Shown: piece after piece, positions 8,943 through 17,007 of the stretch
How positions within the stretch are numbered: the first letter of the stretch is position 1
Layout of the letters: the number at the start of each line of letters is the position of its first letter
NCBI GenBank assembly: GCA_963722905.1
Contig: CAVROT010000014.1
Coordinates: forward strand, 159,719 to 223,718
Source: CAVROT01 sp963722905
GTDB lineage: Bacteria > Pseudomonadota > Alphaproteobacteria > Rhodobacterales > Rhodobacteraceae
Length of the DNA: 64,000 nt
Direction of reading: 5' to 3'
Notes under the pieces: model-generated
What the model saw: only the letters and a program-made list of their open reading frames with translations
What the model was told of the DNA's origin: nothing
Databases searched by the model: none
Program-made: the position numbers and the translations under genes

Positions 8943-10349
8943 ATGCCCCCCCGCACCCTCTACGACAAGATCTGGGACGCCCACGTCGCCCACGAGGCCG
9001 ACGACGGCACCTGCCTTCTCTACATCGACCGCCATCTGGTGCACGAGGTGACCAGCCCGCAGGCCTTCGAGGGCCTGCGCATGACGGGCCGCACCGTGAG
9101 GGCGCCTGACAAGACCATCGCCGTGCCCGACCACAACGTGCCTACCACGCTCGACCGCGCTTCGGGCGTCATCGAGAACGAGGAGAGCCGCATCCAGGTC
9201 GACGCGCTGGACCGCAACGCGCGCGAGTTCGGGGTGCATTACTATCCGGTCAGCGACGTGCGGCAGGGGATCGTCCACATCGTCGGCCCCGAACAGGGCT
9301 GGACCCTGCCCGGAATGACGGTCGTGTGCGGCGACAGCCACACCGCGACGCACGGCGCCTTCGGCGCGCTGGCCCACGGTATCGGCACGAGCGAGGTGGA
9401 GCATGTGCTGGCCACCCAGACGCTGATCCAGAAGAAGTCGCGCAACATGAAGGTCGAGATCACCGGGCGGCTGATGCCAGGCGTCACCGCCAAGGACATC
9501 ACCCTGTCGGTCATCGGCGCGACCGGGACGGCCGGCGGCACCGGCCACGTGATCGAGTATTGCGGCGAGGCCATCCGCGCGCTCAGCATGGAAGGCCGCA
9601 TGACGGTCTGCAACATGGCGATCGAGGGCGGTGCCCGCGCCGGACTGATCGCACCGGACGAGACGACCTTCGCCTACGTGAAGGGCCGCCCCCACGCGCC
9701 CGAGGGCCCCGACTGGGACGCCGCTCTGGCATGGTGGCAGGGTCTGCGCAGCGACGACGACGCGGTCTGGGACAAGGTCGTGACGCTGAAGGGCGAGGAT
9801 ATCGCGCCGGTCGTCACCTGGGGCACCTCGCCCGAGGACGTGCTGCCCATCACCGGCGCGGTGCCGGACCCCGCAAGCTTTCCGGGCGGCAAGGCCGACG
9901 CCGCGCGCCGGTCGCTGGACTACATGGGGCTGACGCCCGGCACGCCGCTGTCCCAGATCGCCATCGACACCGTCTTCATCGGGTCGTGCACCAACGGCCG
10001 GATCGAGGATCTGCGCGCCGCCGCCGATATCCTGCGCGGCCACAAGGTGCGTGACGGACTGCGCGCCATGGTCGTGCCGGGATCGGGGCTGGTGCGCGCA
10101 CAGGCCGAGGAAGAGGGGCTGGCGCAGGTCTTCCTCGACGCTGGGTTCGAATGGCGGCTGGCCGGATGCTCCATGTGCCTGGCGATGAACCCCGACCAGC
10201 TGGCGCCGGGCGAACGCTGCGCGGCCACGTCGAACCGCAACTTCGAGGGCCGTCAGGGGCGCGGCGGTCGCACCCACCTGATGAGCCCCGCCATGGCCGC
10301 CGCCGCCGCCATCACCGGCCGGCTGACCGACGTGCGCGAGTTGATGTAG
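8943..10349 (+). CDS. leuC: 3-isopropylmalate dehydratase large subunit
   Basis: LeuC, 468 residues, isomerises 2-isopropylmalate to 3-isopropylmalate with LeuD in leucine synthesis. It is an aconitase-fold [4Fe-4S] enzyme. Cluster cysteines are visible in 'FIGSCTNGR' and in 'LAGCSMCLAMNPD', and the N-terminal 'GDSHTATHGAFGALAHGIG' active-site segment is intact. The length equals the family norm. ATG 8943 is preceded by GAAAGG at 8931-8936, six bases away. leuD lies about 1 kb downstream, separated by one oppositely oriented gene. Confidence 0.98.
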   Translation: MPPRTLYDKIWDAHVAHEADDGTCLLYIDRHLVHEVTSPQAFEGLRMTGRTVRAPDKTIAVPDHNVPTTLDRASGVIENEESRIQVDALDRNAREFGVHYYPVSDVRQGIVHIVGPEQGWTLPGMTVVCGDSHTATHGAFGALAHGIGTSEVEHVLATQTLIQKKSRNMKVEITGRLMPGVTAKDITLSVIGATGTAGGTGHVIEYCGEAIRALSMEGRMTVCNMAIEGGARAGLIAPDETTFAYVKGRPHAPEGPDWDAALAWWQGLRSDDDAVWDKVVTLKGEDIAPVVTWGTSPEDVLPITGAVPDPASFPGGKADAARRSLDYMGLTPGTPLSQIAIDTVFIGSCTNGRIEDLRAAADILRGHKVRDGLRAMVVPGSGLVRAQAEEEGLAQVFLDAGFEWRLAGCSMCLAMNPDQLAPGERCAATSNRNFEGRQGRGGRTHLMSPAMAAAAAITGRLTDVRELM

Positions 10350-10524
10350 TCCCGCCGGTGGCACCGCCGGGCCGGCCGGCGCCACCATATCGAGACCCTG
10401 TGCCGCGCCATACCGCGCCGCATGTTGGTACGGCGCCGAACGCGACCGACGGAACGGCGATGGGCGTCACCGGCCCCGAAAGGGCAACGCGACGGTGCGC
10501 GGTACGGTCCGCCATGCCCACCCT

Positions 10525-11064
10525 CTAGATACCCTGCGCAGGCCCCCTCCGGTCCGCACGGGCATCGTGCCACGCGGCGCCACCCACGAGCCCGAGAGCG
10601 GCCAGGCGCAGGCCGGCCCCCAGCGACAATGCACCCGGCCCGGCGCCGAGGGCGGCATCGACCTCGTGCTGTCCCGCGGCAGTAAGGATCGCGACGCCCA
10701 GCAGCACCGTCAACCCCGCGGTGGCGGCCGCGGCCGTCGGGCGCCGCACCGTCCGGCGCCGCGGAAGGACCGCCACCGACGCGGCGAGGATCGCCACGAC
10801 CGCCACGCCGAAGACGGTCTGCACGGGGCGCCGTCCCTCCCAGTACCATCCCTGATAGCGCGCGACGCACCGCATCGCGTCCGTCGCCAGCACCTGCAGG
10901 TCCGCGGCCGCCACGATGCCCAGAACGACCACAAGCGCCGCGGACCCTGTCCAGAACCGCGACGCGCCGGCGGCGCCCCGTGCCGCACGCCACGCCAGCG
11001 CAGCGACGAAGAGGTAGATCGCAAGCTCGGCCAGTCCGACCAGGCCGGGGCCCCAGTCGGTCAT
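10525..11064 (-). CDS. Hypothetical multi-spanning membrane protein
   Basis: About 179 residues with four predicted transmembrane segments (around 'LVGLAELAIYLFVAALAW', 'SAALVVVLGIVAAA', 'VFGVAVVAILAASVAVL' and 'LTVLLGVAILTAAG') and short charged loops. I recognise no family. It lies between leuC and leuD on the opposite strand. Hydrophobic spacing and the absence of a competing frame support coding, but the evidence is only compositional. ATG 11064 (MTDWGPG) gives the most natural N-terminus; ATG 11076 is also possible. Confidence 0.55.
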   Translation of the reverse strand: MTDWGPGLVGLAELAIYLFVAALAWRAARGAAGASRFWTGSAALVVVLGIVAAADLQVLATDAMRCVARYQGWYWEGRRPVQTVFGVAVVAILAASVAVLPRRRTVRRPTAAAATAGLTVLLGVAILTAAGQHEVDAALGAGPGALSLGAGLRLAALGLVGGAAWHDARADRRGPAQGI

Positions 11065-11353
11065 CGCGCAATCCATCAGGCGTCCGGGCGTCAGGCCCCG
11101 GGCCGAAATCGGCGTCACCGCGCATCGCCCCGTTGCTTGCCAAGGCGCCAGGAACACGGAACGCGCCCGCAAACGGGGGGAACGCCGTCGGTATCGGGGG
11201 GCATCGGCAGTCTCGCGACGTGTGCGTTTCGGACCGCACCATAGACCCGCTCACGCCACAGGAACAGTCCTGACCGCTCCGCGGCGGCTTCCCATGACGT
11301 TCCGCGTGGCCTAGAACCTTTCGGACCAACGGGGACGCAGCGGAGAGACGCGC

Positions 11354-11959
11354 ATGGACAGGTTCACCACCCTCACCGGCGTCGCGGCGCCGCTGCCGCA
11401 GATCAACGTCGATACCGACATGATCATCCCCAAACAGTTCCTCAAGACGATCCTGCGCACAGGGCTGGGCGTGAACCTCTTCGACGAGATGCGCTATGAC
11501 GACGACCGGGCCGAGCGGCCCGAGTTCGTCCTGAACCGCCCCGCCTATCGCGATGCCGAGATCCTGGTGGCGGGCGAGAATTTTGGCTGCGGATCCTCGC
11601 GCGAACACGCGCCCTGGGCGATCCTCGACTTCGGGATCCGCTGCGTCATCGCGCCCAGCTTCGCCGACATCTTCTACAACAACTGCTTCAAGAACGGCAT
11701 CCTGCCCATCGCCCTGCCGCAGGAACAGGTCGATCTGGCCATGGCCGACGCCGAGCGCGGACAGAACGCCCGCATCTCGGTAGACCTGGAACGGCAGGAG
11801 ATCACCCTGTCCGACGGGCAGGTGATCCCGTTCGAGGTGGACCCGTTCCGCAAGCACTGCCTGCTGAACGGCCTCGACGACATCGCGCTGACGCTGGAGA
11901 AGGCCGCGTCCATCGACGCGTTCGAGGCGCGTGCGGCGCAGGCGCGGCCCTGGGTCTGA
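11354..11959 (+). CDS. leuD: 3-isopropylmalate dehydratase small subunit
   Basis: LeuD, 201 residues, is the swivel domain that completes isopropylmalate isomerase with LeuC. Recognisable features are the N-terminal 'INVDTDMIIPKQFLKTI', the 'GENFGCGSSREHAPWAI' loop and 'NNCFKNGILPI'. Length is normal for the family. The stop codon TGA (11957-11959) shares two bases with a CTG (11956-11958) that appears to start the next gene. Confidence 0.98.
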   Translation: MDRFTTLTGVAAPLPQINVDTDMIIPKQFLKTILRTGLGVNLFDEMRYDDDRAERPEFVLNRPAYRDAEILVAGENFGCGSSREHAPWAILDFGIRCVIAPSFADIFYNNCFKNGILPIALPQEQVDLAMADAERGQNARISVDLERQEITLSDGQVIPFEVDPFRKHCLLNGLDDIALTLEKAASIDAFEARAAQARPWV

Positions 11960-13083
11960 CGCCCCGCACGGAGCGGTGCCGGCCAAGGTGGCCGGGGCGA
12001 CTGGCCGTCGCCGCCCTTCTGACGCTCGCCGCGCCCCTGAACGCCGAGACGTTCCGCGTCGCCACCTTCAACGCCGAACTGGCTCGCCGCGGGCCCGGCC
12101 TCTTGTTGCGCGACATCCTGAAGGGCGACGATCCCGGCGTGCTGTCGGCCATCGGGGTGATCGCCAAAGCGGCGCCGGACGTGCTGGTCCTTCAGGGGAT
12201 CGACTGGGACCATGGCGGCCATGCCATCGCGGCGCTGGCTGACGCGCTGGCTGACGCCGGGGCGGACTATCCCCACCGTCATGCAGGACGGCCCAACGCT
12301 GGGATGCGCACCGATCTCGACCTCGACGGGAACGGCCGCACGGCCGAGCCGCGGGATGCCCAGGGGTTCGGCCGCTTTCCCGGCGAGGGCGCGATGGCGG
12401 TCCTGTCGCGGCATCCGCTGGGGCCGGTGCGCGACTTCACCGACATGCTGTGGCGCGACCTGCCCGGCGCCATCCCGCCCACCGTCGACGGCGCACCGTT
12501 CCCCTCGGCCGCCGCGATGGAGGTGCAGCGTCTGTCGTCGGTCGCGCATTGGGAGGTGCCGGTGACTCTGCCCGGCGGCGAGGCCGTGACCCTGCTGACC
12601 TGGCACGCCACGCCGCCCGTCTTCGACGGCCCCGAGGACCGCAACGGCCGACGCAACCACGACGAGGCGGCACTGTGGCTGCGCCATCTCGAAGGCGCGC
12701 TGGGCGTGCCCGCGCCCGCGGGCCCGGTGATCGTGCTGGGGGACGCCAACCTCGACGTGGCCGACGGCGACGGGCTGCCGGAGGCCATGGTGGCCCTGCT
12801 GGACCATCCGAGGCTGCAGGATCCGCGGCCCAAGGGCGCGCTGGCCGCCGCCGCCAACCCCGGCCACGCCGGCGACCCCGCGCTAGACACCGCCGACTGG
12901 AACGACCCCGAGGACGGGCGCCCGGACGATCCGGGAAACCTGCGGGTGGACTACGTCCTGCCGTCGGTCGATTTCGCCGTCACGGGAGCCGGAATCGTCT
13001 TCGGCGAGGACGAGGCAGCATCGCGCCACGGCCTGGTGTGGGTCGACCTCGAGCTGAAGGACGGTATTCGCGATCCATCCTGA
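11956..13083 (+). CDS. Secreted endonuclease/exonuclease/phosphatase-fold protein (apparent CTG start)
   Basis: About 375 residues from the proposed start: basic N-terminus, hydrophobic core and ALNA-type cleavage site (about residue 30), then an EEP-fold domain beginning 'FRVATFNAEL'. Other fold motifs are 'PDVLVLQGID', 'ALADALADAG', 'VIVLGDANLDVADGDG', 'LRVDYVLPS' and the C-terminal 'SRHGLVWVDLEL' (His general base). The substrate is unknown; related secreted proteins are phosphodiesterases or nucleases. There is no in-frame ATG, GTG or TTG between the leuD stop region and TTG 12103. Starting at 12103 would delete the signal peptide and the first catalytic strand with its Asn, so a CTG start overlapping the leuD stop is inferred. 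Confidence 0.8.
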   Translation: MTPRTERCRPRWPGRLAVAALLTLAAPLNAETFRVATFNAELARRGPGLLLRDILKGDDPGVLSAIGVIAKAAPDVLVLQGIDWDHGGHAIAALADALADAGADYPHRHAGRPNAGMRTDLDLDGNGRTAEPRDAQGFGRFPGEGAMAVLSRHPLGPVRDFTDMLWRDLPGAIPPTVDGAPFPSAAAMEVQRLSSVAHWEVPVTLPGGEAVTLLTWHATPPVFDGPEDRNGRRNHDEAALWLRHLEGALGVPAPAGPVIVLGDANLDVADGDGLPEAMVALLDHPRLQDPRPKGALAAAANPGHAGDPALDTADWNDPEDGRPDDPGNLRVDYVLPSVDFAVTGAGIVFGEDEAASRHGLVWVDLELKDGIRDPS

Positions 13084-13144
13084 TCCCGGCCGTCCCGACC
13101 GCACCGACGGCGTCGGCCGGCGTCGGAGCCGCAGGGTCGGCGCG

Positions 13145-13675
13145 TCACATCGGGACGGGCCCGTCGTAAGTGCCGCGCGGCGGATAGTCCTTGTCCTGCT
13201 GGAACCGGACGGTGGCCAGGATGTCGTCCATCCTCTGCCGCGCAAACGGCGTCGTCTGGACCCAGGCGGCATAGAGGCGCTGCCCGGGCATGACCAGGAA
13301 CAGCCCGGGCTCGCTGAAGAGCGGCGGCTCCTGCGTGCCCTCGCGCGCGGTCGACAGCCACAGGCCCCAGTCGCGCGCGCGGGCCAGCTCGAAGGAATGG
13401 GCGATCGGCAGTTCGCGCGTGCCGGCCTTCTCGGCCACAAGGTCCGCGCGTTCGGCGTCGTCGGCGCTGATCGCCACGACGTCGACGCCGAGGGTCGCAA
13501 AGTCGTCCAGCAGCGGCGTCGCCTCGCGGATCTGGGCGATGCACTTGGGGCAGTGCGCCCCGCGGTAGAACATCAGCACCGTGCCGTTGACGCCCACGGG
13601 CGATGCCAGGTCGAACTGGCCGCCCCCCAGCAGAGGCAGCTGGAGGTCGGGCGTGACCTGTCCCGGGATCAGCAT
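13145..13675 (-). CDS. Peroxiredoxin-like (AhpC/TSA) family protein
   Basis: A 176-residue thioredoxin-fold protein. The active-site segment 'FYRGAHCPKCIAQI' has a CxxC at about residues 42-45 in the position of the peroxidatic cysteine, followed by 'VVAISADDAERA'. It matches the AhpC/TSA-like redoxins that act as thiol peroxidases or oxidoreductases in the cytoplasm. The CPKC arrangement differs from classic one-Cys peroxiredoxins, so peroxidase activity is inferred. ATG 13675 has AAGGA nine bases upstream. It is divergent from leuB and convergent with the EEP gene. Confidence 0.85.
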   Translation of the reverse strand: MLIPGQVTPDLQLPLLGGGQFDLASPVGVNGTVLMFYRGAHCPKCIAQIREATPLLDDFATLGVDVVAISADDAERADLVAEKAGTRELPIAHSFELARARDWGLWLSTAREGTQEPPLFSEPGLFLVMPGQRLYAAWVQTTPFARQRMDDILATVRFQQDKDYPPRGTYDGPVPM

Positions 13676-13699
13676 GGTCCGTTCCTTAATCCGCGTCGC

Positions 13700-13728
13700 T
13701 TGACGCCAGCGACCGGGCCGAGTTACGC
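13700..13728 (+). promoter_or_regulatory. Possible sigma-70 promoter of leuB
   Basis: TTGACG (13700-13705) and TTACGC (13723-13728) are 17 bases apart, about 65 bp before the leuB start in the divergent gap between the peroxiredoxin gene and leuB. The -35 match is good and the -10 match weak. Confidence 0.35.
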
Positions 13729-13792
13729 CCCCACGGTTCGGCGCCGCAAGCCCCGACCGCTCCGCCCTGACCGCCTCAAAGGATCCCCGCCC

Positions 13793-14893
13793 ATGGCCAA
13801 TTCGCTTCTCATCCTGCCCGGCGACGGCATCGGCCCCGAGGTGATGGCCGAGGTTCGCCGGGTGATCGACTGGTTCGCGGGCCGGGGCACCGCCTTCGAG
13901 GTGTCCGATGGGCTGGTGGGCGGCTGTGCCTACGACGCGCACGGCACGCCCCTGTCGGACGACACCATGGCGCAGGCGCAGGCCGTCGATGCGGTGTTGC
14001 TGGGCGCGGTCGGCGGCCCGAAATGGGACGACCTGGATTTCTCGCTCAAGCCCGAGAGGGGGTTGCTCCGCCTGCGCAAGGAGATGGACCTCTATGCCAA
14101 CCTGCGGCCCGCGCAGTGCTTCGACGCTCTGGCCGACTTCAGCTCTCTCAAGCGCGAGGTCGTGGCAGGGCTCGACATCGTGATCGTGCGCGAACTGACC
14201 AGCGGCATCTACTTCGGCGAGCCGCGCGGCATCTTTCCCGACAACGAGGGCGGGCGCGTCGGCGTCAACACCCAGCGCTACACGACGTCCGAGATCCGCC
14301 GCGTCGCGCGGTCCGCGTTCGAGCTGGCGCGTCGGCGCGGGAACAAGGTCTGCTCGATGGAGAAAGCCAACGTCATGGAATCGGGCGTTCTCTGGCGCGA
14401 GGAGGTCCAGTGGGTCCATGACGCCGAATATCCCGACGTCGCGCTGACGCACATGTACGCCGACGCAGGCGCGATGCAGCTTTGCCGCTGGCCAAAACAG
14501 TTCGACGTCATCGTCACCGACAACCTCTTCGGCGACATGCTGAGCGACATGGCGGCGATGCTGACGGGATCGCTGGGGATGCTGCCATCGGCCTCGCTGG
14601 GCGCACCGGTAGAGGGCGGGCGGCCCAAGGCGCTCTACGAGCCGGTGCACGGATCGGCGCCCGACATCGCCGGCACCGGCAAGGCCAACCCCATCGCCTG
14701 CATCCTCAGCTTCGCGATGGCGCTGCGCTATTCGTTCGACATGGGCGGGGCCGCCGACCGGCTGGAGGGTGCGGTTCAGACCGTGCTGGCCGACGGCGTG
14801 CGAACCGCCGACCTGATGGGCCCCGAGGGCGGTACGGCCGTCAGCACCGCCGGCATGGGCGACGCGATCCTCGCCGCACTCGACGCCGGCTGA
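13793..14893 (+). CDS. leuB: 3-isopropylmalate dehydrogenase
   Basis: LeuB, 366 residues, oxidatively decarboxylates 3-isopropylmalate to 2-oxoisocaproate with NAD, the third step of leucine synthesis. Motifs: 'LPGDGIGPEVMAEV' at the N-terminus, substrate-binding 'ERGLLRLRKEMDLYANLRP', 'EKANVMESGVLWRE', the metal-binding 'TDNLFGDMLSDMAAMLTGSLGMLPSAS' region and cofactor-binding 'EPVHGSAPDIAGTGKANP'. AAAGGAT lies nine bases before ATG 13793. The last 118 bp are overlapped by the convergent glycosyltransferase frame. Confidence 0.98.
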   Translation: MANSLLILPGDGIGPEVMAEVRRVIDWFAGRGTAFEVSDGLVGGCAYDAHGTPLSDDTMAQAQAVDAVLLGAVGGPKWDDLDFSLKPERGLLRLRKEMDLYANLRPAQCFDALADFSSLKREVVAGLDIVIVRELTSGIYFGEPRGIFPDNEGGRVGVNTQRYTTSEIRRVARSAFELARRRGNKVCSMEKANVMESGVLWREEVQWVHDAEYPDVALTHMYADAGAMQLCRWPKQFDVIVTDNLFGDMLSDMAAMLTGSLGMLPSASLGAPVEGGRPKALYEPVHGSAPDIAGTGKANPIACILSFAMALRYSFDMGGAADRLEGAVQTVLADGVRTADLMGPEGGTAVSTAGMGDAILAALDAG

Positions 14894-16857
14894 ACGGTCC
14901 GCGGCCCGACGGCGCGCCGCGGTCCGTCCTCTTGGGACGGCGTCGTGTCGTCACCGCAAGCCTCGTCGGGCGGTGACAGGCCGTGCGCCGTCTTGTCCCA
15001 GAAGAAGGGGCGCAGGGCCATCTCGGCCAGCGCCTTGGCCAGCGCCAGCGTCGCCAGCGGAAAATAGGCCTGCATCGTCAGCGCCCAGGGGGCCAGCCCG
15101 CGCACCGGCGCGCCGCGCAGCGCCACCAGCGTCGCCGCGATGCCGGTGACGCCGCCCGTCATCAGGATCCCGGTGACGGCCAGCCCTGCCCAGTGCGGGA
15201 TCTCGCCCGACCACGGGTGAACGCCGCCCAGCATCAGCAGCCAGAACGCCCAGAGGAACGGCGCCAGGCCGAAGCCCGCCAGCGCACCGAGGAACAGCAG
15301 CTGGAAACCCAGAAACCCCCGCGGCCCCAGATCGCGCCACAGCGCCGCGGGGTCGCGCATGTGCACGGCCCAGGTGAAGGCATAGCCCTTCAGCCAGCGC
15401 GACCGCTGCCGGACCCAGCGCCACGGCGTTGCGGTCGCCTCCTCATAGGTGGTGCTGTCCAGAAGGTCGGTGACAAAGCCGGCGCGCGCCAGACGGATCC
15501 CCAGATCCGCGTCCTCGGTCACGTTGTGGGCGTCCCACGCGCCCAGAGCCTCCAGCGCGTCGCGGCGGAAGAACACGGTCGTTCCCCCCAGCGGCACCGC
15601 CATCCCCAGCCGGCGCAGGCCGGGAAGGACCAGTCGGAACCACGTGACGTATTCCAGCGCGAAGCAGCGCGACATCCAGTTCGACCGCGCGTTGTAGAAG
15701 TCGAGCCGTCCCTGAAGACAGGCGACCTCGGCCGGGGCGGCGGCGAACTGCCGGACCATGCGTGCGATCTGGTCGGGCTCGGGCGCGTCTTCGGCATCGT
15801 AGATGCCCACGATGCTGCCACGGCAGAAATCCAGCGCGTAGTTCATCGCCCGCGGTTTCGTCGTCACCGCGCCGGCGGGCACGGCGACGACCCGCATCCA
15901 GGGCGGCAGGTCGGTGGCGGCCAGGGTCGCACGGGTCAGCGCATCGCCCGCCTCGATCACCAGGCACACGTCCAGCAGCTCGCGCGGGTAGCGCAGCCGC
16001 TCCAGCCGCCGCACGAGGGTGCGCGCGATCTCACGCTCTGCATGAAGCGGCACGAGAATCGACACGACGGGCTGCCGGGTGATGTCGTCGAGGTCGTGGC
16101 GCGGCAGGCTTGCGGGCCGGTGACGCAGAGCGACCGCGATCATCGCCATCTGGAGTCCCGCGTTGCACACCAGCGTCAGCAACGCCGCGACGGTCAGGAC
16201 AGAGAAGAGCGCCATCGGCGCAGCGAACGCCGCCGCCGCCAGCACCGCCGCGGCGGCAACCGGCGTGGCCGGTCGGACAGCGGCGATACCGCGGCAGCTC
16301 ATCGGAGCGGCGACGCGGCCCTCCGCCCGGGTGACGAGATCGACGCCACGCGCCGCAACCACCGCATCGGCCACCTCGTCGCGGGTCGCCACGACCATTC
16401 GCGCGGGACCGATCGCCGCCTCCACCCACGTTCGGTCGTTGACCCAATCGTCGGGACGTGCGCAGGCCACGACCGTCGCGGCGCCCACCCGGCGCACGGG
16501 GACGAGGCCGGCGGCGATGCACCGTTCGGCGCCGATACGGGCCACCAGATCGCCTGGCAGATACCGGGGGTCGGTCGCGGCGCGGCGCAACGGATCCAGA
16601 CCGGCCAGACGTCCCGCCCCGTGCCGGGCGGCCATGGCGTCGCACAGCGTCGCGTCGTCCACGTCGCCATTGGCACGCAGAACGTCGTCCAGCGAAACCC
16701 CGAGCCGCGTCTGCCGCGCGCGTGCCCCGTCAAGCGTCGTCTGGTCCGCCGCCCCCATCCGCAACAGCACCGCATCCAGGGGAAGCCGCCCCCCGTCGTC
16801 GCGCAGCCCGTCGCCGGGAAGCGCGGTCGCGACCGGGTGCAGCTGATGGACGGGCAT
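14776..16857 (-). CDS. Membrane glycosyltransferase family 2 with N-terminal GspE-N (MshEN-like) domain
   Basis: About 693 residues. Residues 30-170 resemble the GspE/MshE N-terminal domain (VSLDDVLRANG..., VARIGAERCIAAGLVPVRRVG), which in MshE binds cyclic-di-GMP. Transmembrane segments follow at about 200-245. The GT2 catalytic domain has DAED (354-357), TED (447-449) and the processive-synthase motif QRSRW (484-488), then four or so C-terminal membrane helices. This architecture suits polysaccharide synthesis and export at the inner membrane; the sugar is unknown. The last 38 or so codons read antisense through the 3' end of leuB. A CtrA-type box lies 52 bp upstream of the start. Confidence 0.88.
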   Translation of the reverse strand: MPVHQLHPVATALPGDGLRDDGGRLPLDAVLLRMGAADQTTLDGARARQTRLGVSLDDVLRANGDVDDATLCDAMAARHGAGRLAGLDPLRRAATDPRYLPGDLVARIGAERCIAAGLVPVRRVGAATVVACARPDDWVNDRTWVEAAIGPARMVVATRDEVADAVVAARGVDLVTRAEGRVAAPMSCRGIAAVRPATPVAAAAVLAAAAFAAPMALFSVLTVAALLTLVCNAGLQMAMIAVALRHRPASLPRHDLDDITRQPVVSILVPLHAEREIARTLVRRLERLRYPRELLDVCLVIEAGDALTRATLAATDLPPWMRVVAVPAGAVTTKPRAMNYALDFCRGSIVGIYDAEDAPEPDQIARMVRQFAAAPAEVACLQGRLDFYNARSNWMSRCFALEYVTWFRLVLPGLRRLGMAVPLGGTTVFFRRDALEALGAWDAHNVTEDADLGIRLARAGFVTDLLDSTTYEEATATPWRWVRQRSRWLKGYAFTWAVHMRDPAALWRDLGPRGFLGFQLLFLGALAGFGLAPFLWAFWLLMLGGVHPWSGEIPHWAGLAVTGILMTGGVTGIAATLVALRGAPVRGLAPWALTMQAYFPLATLALAKALAEMALRPFFWDKTAHGLSPPDEACGDDTTPSQEDGPRRAVGPRTVQPASSAARIASPMPAVLTAVPPSGPIRSAVRTPSASTV

Positions 16858-16908
16858 GATGATTCCAGCGGATCCGAGGAACGGTCCGCACAATTTGACC
16901 GATGTTGG

Positions 16909-16923
16909 TTAATCGCCGGTTAA
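16909..16923 (-). promoter_or_regulatory. CtrA-type binding site (TTAAN7TTAAC)
   Basis: Read on the minus strand this is TTAA, seven bases (CCGGCGA), TTAAC, an exact match to the CtrA consensus known from Caulobacter and used across alphaproteobacteria. It lies 52 bp upstream of the glycosyltransferase start, in a locally AT-richer stretch, which suits transcriptional control of that gene. Binding is inferred from the motif only. The outer C of TTAAC is at 16908. Confidence 0.55.
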
Positions 16924-17007
16924 GGTCGCAGGACCGGCGTCCGGCTGCCGAGCGATCCGTGCGCGAAGGCCCTGCGGCCATGGGCCGGTTGGCGGGCGCG
17001 CGGTGCC

